64,000 nt of DNA from Streptomyces sp. Q6. GTDB lineage: Bacteria > Actinomycetota > Actinomycetes > Streptomycetales > Streptomycetaceae. Under the pieces are notes generated by a model. It was not told where the DNA came from, did not search any database, and saw nothing but the letters and a program-made list of their open reading frames with translations. The translations under genes and the position numbers were made by a program. Shown piece by piece: positions 59,938 through 64,000 of this stretch. The stretch spans positions 124,001 to 188,000 of the forward strand of contig NZ_CP146023.1 of assembly GCF_036967205.1 (NCBI RefSeq), read 5' to 3'. Each line of letters begins with the position of its first letter. Position 1 is the stretch's first letter.

Positions 59938-61107
59938 CTACTCGGCCGGCAGACGGAGCATCGGTTCGAAGGCCGCGTCCTCTTCGCCCTCGACCGAAGG
60001 GAGGAAGCCGTCCGGGACGGTGCGGGCGGCCGTGGTGAGGAGGCGGGCCAGGACATCGGGCTCGGTGGCCGGGGGGAGTCGGAGGGCGGCGAGGAGGCGG
60101 TCGCGGACCTCGGAGTGGTCCGGGTTGTCCTCAAGGTAGTCGGCGTTGAGTGCGGGGGGACGGAAGCCGGCCAGGGCGTCGTGCCAGGAGGGGAGGACGA
60201 TGGCCAGGGTCAGGGCCTCGGCTAGGGACTCCGCGATGAGGGAAGCCTGGCCCTCGGAGTCGGTGTAGAGGACGGGGCGGACGCGGTCGGAGCCAGCCGG
60301 GGCGCAGAGGTAGTGGGTGCCTCCCGCGTTGCAGCCGGCCACGGGTTCCACCGGGAGACCGGCTGGCAGGGCGATCGACTCGATGGGGTCGGTCCGCGTG
60401 AGGTCGAACTCGCCGTCGCAGGCGAGGTACGCCTCGACCTCGGGGTCAGCGGCGATCCGGCGAAGCAGGGCCTCGTCGGCGAGGGCGGCCGGGTTGAGCC
60501 CGCGGGCGCCTTCGGGGGTCAGGGGGTGGCCCGCAAGGACGTGGCGGACGGTGTCGAGGGGGACGGGCCGCCCGTAGTCCTCCTCGAAGTGCGCCTGGAC
60601 GGCCTCGGGGGAGCGGTCGGTGAGGAGGCGGAAGAGGCGCCCGGAGCCGTCCGGGTCCGGGTTGCCCGAGGGGAACTCGATGCCCGAGCCGGTGCGCCAG
60701 GTGCTGCCACCAATCTCCCACCACAGGCAGGCGGTGACCCGCGGGACGCCGATGCCCTCGTCGACGAAGGCCGGGTCGTCCAGGAGCGGGCGCAGCGCGG
60801 CGGGCACCTCGTCGATGACACCGGGCCAGACCTGTTCATCGTCCGCGGCGTACGGGCTCATCTCCGACTCGTGGTCGAAGCCTCGGACGAGCACACCGGC
60901 CGAGGGGAAGAGGACGGAGAAGTCGTCACCCGAGCCGTTGTCCATCAGGGCCGCCTCCGTCCCAGGCCCCCAGGCGGTGAAGAAGGAGTAGCGGGAGAAC
61001 CGCGGGTCGCGGCAGATGGCCTGGTCCAGCACGGCCAGCGCACGCAGGTACCCGTGGAGCTCGGCGGGGTCCGGGAGAAGGGCGGCGGTCGTGTGCACGG
61101 TGTCCAT
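59938..61107 (-). CDS. Protein of unknown function (389 aa)
   Basis: Acidic, soluble protein: LHGYLRALAVLDQAICRDPR, EMSPYAADDEQVWPGVIDEV, ACLWWEIGGSTWRTGSGIEF and HFEEDYGRPVPLDTVRHVLA. I do not recognise a conserved family. ATG 61107 was chosen as the first protein-like start; a longer frame to 61197 adds non-conserved-looking sequence, and neither start has a strong ribosome site. The iteron region begins about 130 bp upstream. Confidence 0.65.
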   Translation of the reverse strand: MDTVHTTAALLPDPAELHGYLRALAVLDQAICRDPRFSRYSFFTAWGPGTEAALMDNGSGDDFSVLFPSAGVLVRGFDHESEMSPYAADDEQVWPGVIDEVPAALRPLLDDPAFVDEGIGVPRVTACLWWEIGGSTWRTGSGIEFPSGNPDPDGSGRLFRLLTDRSPEAVQAHFEEDYGRPVPLDTVRHVLAGHPLTPEGARGLNPAALADEALLRRIAADPEVEAYLACDGEFDLTRTDPIESIALPAGLPVEPVAGCNAGGTHYLCAPAGSDRVRPVLYTDSEGQASLIAESLAEALTLAIVLPSWHDALAGFRPPALNADYLEDNPDHSEVRDRLLAALRLPPATEPDVLARLLTTAARTVPDGFLPSVEGEEDAAFEPMLRLPAE

Positions 61108-61233
61108 GGGCTCATGCAAGCAGCCGGCACTGACATCCAGGGCGGAGGCGCGGTCACGCCCGCTCGCTCCCACAGGGAACCATGGTCCAACGGTCACCGC
61201 GGCTGCCCTGACGGCGCCGACAAGGTGCGCTGC

Positions 61234-61774
61234 TGAGTCCCGTGGGCTGAGTCCCGTTGCTCAGTCCCGTTGCTAAAAGCCCAGGTCAGAGCCGCTCACA
61301 CCGTGGGGCACGGGACTGACGGGACTCAGTCCTGTAGTTATCAGCTACATAGAACACAGTCTCGTACGCGCGTACGCATGCATGAAGAGGATGTGTTTAC
61401 ACAGCAGATAACTACAGGGTTCGGTCCCGTCAGTCCCGTGACGGGAGAGCAAAGCACCGCTGACCAGGGGTTTTATTCCACGGGACCGAAGTGGCTGAGT
61501 GGCTGACGGGACTCAAGACGTCGGCGAGACGCCCTGGGGGAACACCCAGAGGGACCCCCACCTGCGGGCTGCGTGCGTCTACCCCCGGGGGGGGGCCGGG
61601 TCCCGTTGATGAGTCCTGTTACTAAAAGTCCAGGTCAGTGGCCCATCACCCCCTCTTGCACGGGACTGACGGGACCGAACTTTCGCGACACGCCCCGCCC
61701 TGCTCACGGATTGCCTCCCCTTGTGGGCTACGCTCGGTGCCGCAAAGTTGAAACCTCAGTCCCTTCAGTCCCGT
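61234..61774. other. Putative replication origin: iteron array
   Basis: About 15 copies, on both strands, of a 9-bp core CAGTCCCGT or a one- to two-base variant (for example at 61235, 61249, 61262, 61310, 61319, 61423, 61431, 61480, 61506, 61598, 61660, 61669, 61756 and 61765). A 34-bp imperfect inverted repeat (61309-61342 and 61407-61440) ends in CCTGTAGTTATC/GATAACTACAGG around an AT-richer centre with the palindrome CGTACGCGCGTACG. A roughly 80-bp block is repeated about 349 bp apart. It lies directly before the primase and helicase genes. Confidence 0.7.
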
Positions 61775-61860
61775 TGGGCCCGCGCAGTCGCCTCTTACAA
61801 GGGGAGACAAGGGATTTTTCGACGACGACAGCATCGCCTCAACCATGACAAGGACCGTAG

Positions 61861-62916
61861 GTGCCCCGCGAGACCGCGACTTCTGCCGTGCATGCCGTGC
61901 ACGAGGTGGCCCGCTGGTGCGCCCGGGCAGGTTGGCCAGTCCACCCCCTGGCCCCCCGCCAGAAAGTCCCCCCGGCCAACTGCGGCGCCTGCAAGGCGGA
62001 CCGGCACGCGCCGGCCGACTGTCCGTGTCGCACGCAGGGCCGCTGGTGCCACGGGTTCCACGCCGCGACCACGGATCCCGCTCTGATCGACGCTTGGTGG
62101 GGCGCTCAGCCCCGCTTCGGGGTCGGTGTCTCCTGCGGTCCGGCCGACCTCGTGGTTCTCGACGTCGACGCGCATGCCGCGCAGGTCCCCGACCGCTCGC
62201 GCCTGCTGCCCGGGATCCCGATCGGCCCCCAGGTCGATCTGGCGGGCCTGGCCACCGGTTTTGACACGCTCGCCCTGCTTGCCGCGCTGCGAGGACAGCC
62301 CAGCCCCGCAGAGGACGAGACCACTCTGAGAGTGCGTACTCCCTCGGGCGGGGTGCACGTCTGGTACACCAACCCCGATCCGCGCATCCGCTATCGCTCT
62401 TCCACCGGCTCCAGCCCGAAGACCGCGCTGGCCTGGCAGGTCGATGTCCGGGCCGACAACGGCTACATCGTTGCGCCTGCCACCCGCACCACCGCCGGGA
62501 GCTACCGCCCCCTGGGCACCGCCCGCACCCCGGCCTTGCTGCCCGACTGGCTTGCCGCGGAGCTCGTGCGCACCGGCCATGTCCCGCCCTCGCCCGCAGC
62601 CGCACCGGTGCCGGTACCGCGGCGCAGCCGGCCGGGCAAGGGCGCCGACCGGCTGCTCGCTCCGCTTCTCGCCGAAGTCGCCGCATGCGCCGCCGTACCG
62701 GAAGGCGCGAGCTTCTCCGAGAAGCTCAACCGTGCCGCCTACACCGTCGGCGGACTGACCGCGGGTGGGTATCTCACGGAGGCCGAGGGCCTGGCCCTGC
62801 TGTGGGACGTGGCGCGCACCGCCCGCCCCGGCCAGGAACGCCGCAGCCGCACGATCATCGAGTCCGCTCTGTCCGCCGGCGCCCAGCGCCCGCTCCATCC
62901 CCGAGGACGCTCATGA
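61861..62916 (+). CDS. Bifunctional primase-polymerase (prim-pol) domain protein
   Basis: 351 residues. A prim-pol domain: VARWCARAGWPVHPLAPRQK, AWWGAQPRFGVGVSCGPADL, VVLDVDAHA (catalytic acids), RTPSGGVHVWYTNPDP (His) and AWQVDVRADNGYIVAPATRT. Cys-rich NCGACKADRHAPADCPC is a likely zinc site. Typical replication protein of actinomycete plasmids and integrative elements. GTG 61861 follows AAGGA. It overlaps the helicase gene by 4 bp. Confidence 0.88.
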   Translation: MPRETATSAVHAVHEVARWCARAGWPVHPLAPRQKVPPANCGACKADRHAPADCPCRTQGRWCHGFHAATTDPALIDAWWGAQPRFGVGVSCGPADLVVLDVDAHAAQVPDRSRLLPGIPIGPQVDLAGLATGFDTLALLAALRGQPSPAEDETTLRVRTPSGGVHVWYTNPDPRIRYRSSTGSSPKTALAWQVDVRADNGYIVAPATRTTAGSYRPLGTARTPALLPDWLAAELVRTGHVPPSPAAAPVPVPRRSRPGKGADRLLAPLLAEVAACAAVPEGASFSEKLNRAAYTVGGLTAGGYLTEAEGLALLWDVARTARPGQERRSRTIIESALSAGAQRPLHPRGRS

Positions 62917-64000
62917 GCGCCGAACCGCCCGCCCGCTTCGACGCGGAAGCCGCAGCAGCGCAGATCAACCAGCAGGCCCTCGACTTCCCCCTGCCGGCGC
63001 CGCATCATCCCCAACTGCCCGCGCAGCAGCGCGACCAGAGCCCCGTTTCCGAAACGTCCCAGCCAGGTTTCGTACCGGACTCTCTCACCGACCGGGGCAA
63101 CGCCAAGCTCTTCGCCCGGCTCTACTCCGACCAGTTCCGCTATGTGCTCGGGATGGGCTGGCACACCTGGGACACCTACCGCTGGAAACTCACCGGGGGA
63201 GAGGAAGCCGCCGTTTGGGCGGCGGGGGAGATGGCCGAGCAAATCGGCGACCGCGACCCCTCCGGCCGCTTCACCGACCGTCAGGTCGCTGCCCACCGCC
63301 GCCACTCCGAGTCGACCTCCGGGGTCAAGGCCATGCTTTACCAGGCGCAGGCGGCCCCGGCGCTGCGGCTGGACCCCGACCTGCTCGACGGCGACAACTA
63401 CGCCCTGTGCACCCCGTCCGGCGTCGTCGACTTGCGCACCGGGGTGTTGCGCAAGCCGAACCCGCTGACCGACATGCACTCGCGGGCCACCACCGTCGCA
63501 CCACAGAAGATGCCGGTCCCGCGCTGGCACAACTTCCTGGCCGACACTTTCGGCGACGACTCCCGGGGCGAGGAGACCATCCGGTTCCTGCACCTGCTCC
63601 TCGGCTACTCCATCACCGGAGACGTCGGCGCCCAGGTCCTGCCTTTTTTGTACGGGTCCGGGGCCAACGGCAAGTCCGTCCTGCTGGAAGTCACCATGCA
63701 GATCCTCGGCGACTACGCCAATGCCGCGCCGCCTGGATTCCTCATGGAGAAGGGCAAGTTCACCGAGCACTCGACGGAATTGACCGAGCTGCACGGGCGC
63801 CGCATCGTGGTGTGCTCCGAACTCAAGCCCAATGACAAGTTCAACGAGGCTCGTGTCAAACTGCTCACGGGCGGCGACACCATCACAGCCCGCCGCATGC
63901 GGCAGAACTTCTTCACATTCACGCCCACGCACAAGCTGTGGCTGCTCGGCAATCATCGCCCGGAGGTCGGTACCGGCGGGCACGCGTTCTGGCGCCGTAT
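62913..64000 (+). CDS. P4/D5-type replicative helicase, N-terminal part (runs off right edge)
   Basis: The frame starts at ATG 62913, overlapping the prim-pol stop (ATGA), and stays open to the edge. Visible parts: D5_N-like domain (NYALCTPSGVVDLRTGVLRK, HNFLADTFGDDSRGEETIRF), Walker A LYGSGANGKSVLLEVT and the later VVCSELKPNDKFNEARVKLL and TARRMRQNFFTFTPTHKLWL. It is an SF3-type plasmid or phage helicase that should unwind the adjacent origin. Confidence 0.9.
   Translation, partial: MSAEPPARFDAEAAAAQINQQALDFPLPAPHHPQLPAQQRDQSPVSETSQPGFVPDSLTDRGNAKLFARLYSDQFRYVLGMGWHTWDTYRWKLTGGEEAAVWAAGEMAEQIGDRDPSGRFTDRQVAAHRRHSESTSGVKAMLYQAQAAPALRLDPDLLDGDNYALCTPSGVVDLRTGVLRKPNPLTDMHSRATTVAPQKMPVPRWHNFLADTFGDDSRGEETIRFLHLLLGYSITGDVGAQVLPFLYGSGANGKSVLLEVTMQILGDYANAAPPGFLMEKGKFTEHSTELTELHGRRIVVCSELKPNDKFNEARVKLLTGGDTITARRMRQNFFTFTPTHKLWLLGNHRPEVGTGGHAFWRR

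Noticed and set aside
61234-61774. CRISPR array
   Set aside because: The repeats are 9-bp iterons in both orientations with irregular spacing; no repeat-spacer pattern and no cas genes.
1-64000. tRNA or rRNA genes
   Set aside because: No cloverleaf with GTTCGA-type T-loop and acceptor pairing, and no rRNA-like sequence, was found by eye; a covariance-model search would be decisive.

Overview
The window reads as high-GC actinomycete DNA, almost certainly Streptomyces. Third codon positions are strongly GC-biased, GTG and TTG starts are common, and there are actinomycete families such as an SsgA-like protein, an AfsR/SARP-type regulator, two CGNR zinc-finger regulators, a GPP34 protein and a streptomycete Fic-like toxin. 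No housekeeping, ribosomal or tRNA genes were seen. With ParA/ParB, an iteron-rich origin beside a primase and helicase, a toxin-antitoxin pair and several transposons, this points to accessory DNA: a large plasmid, an integrated plasmid or a chromosome arm.

Layout. Bases 1-10.4 kb hold stress and small-molecule genes: MarR/MFS efflux, a PoxB-like enzyme, a TetR/GMC oxidoreductase pair, a thioesterase, a GAF protein, Dps, a CGNR regulator and an SRPBCC protein. From 11077 to 21254 lies a Tn3-family transposon carrying organomercurial lyase and a broken merR. It sits inside an alpha/beta-hydrolase gene with a 5-bp target duplication. Its own tnpA is split by a 4.0-kb Tn554-like element with two tyrosine recombinases. 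Bases 21.7-48.5 kb hold a second accessory block: glutamine synthetase II, dienelactone hydrolase, SsgA-like, a decayed Bax-inhibitor/P450 locus, a tannase, a Mo-oxidoreductase with cytochrome b, two ABC-F proteins, CGNR number 2, SARP, ECF sigma, a secreted cupin, a large GH2 enzyme and a disulfide-type flavoprotein.

Bases 49.2-64 kb look plasmid-like: an HTH protein resembling a terminal protein, a toxin-antitoxin pair, 3.3 kb without genes, parA-parB, a 2.9-kb IR-flanked element carrying an acyl-CoA oxidase gene that is itself split by an IS5-family insertion, an iteron array, a prim-pol protein and a P4-type helicase that runs off the right edge.

Two dispersed motifs tie the accessory block together. 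One is a 21-bp imperfect inverted repeat (arms GTCACC/GGTGAC around a centre often reading TGTCAAGNN), found at nine intergenic sites, including both CGNR genes. The other is a family of CACATGTG/CACGTGTG palindromes in many of the same promoters. The first is the best candidate here for an undescribed regulon.
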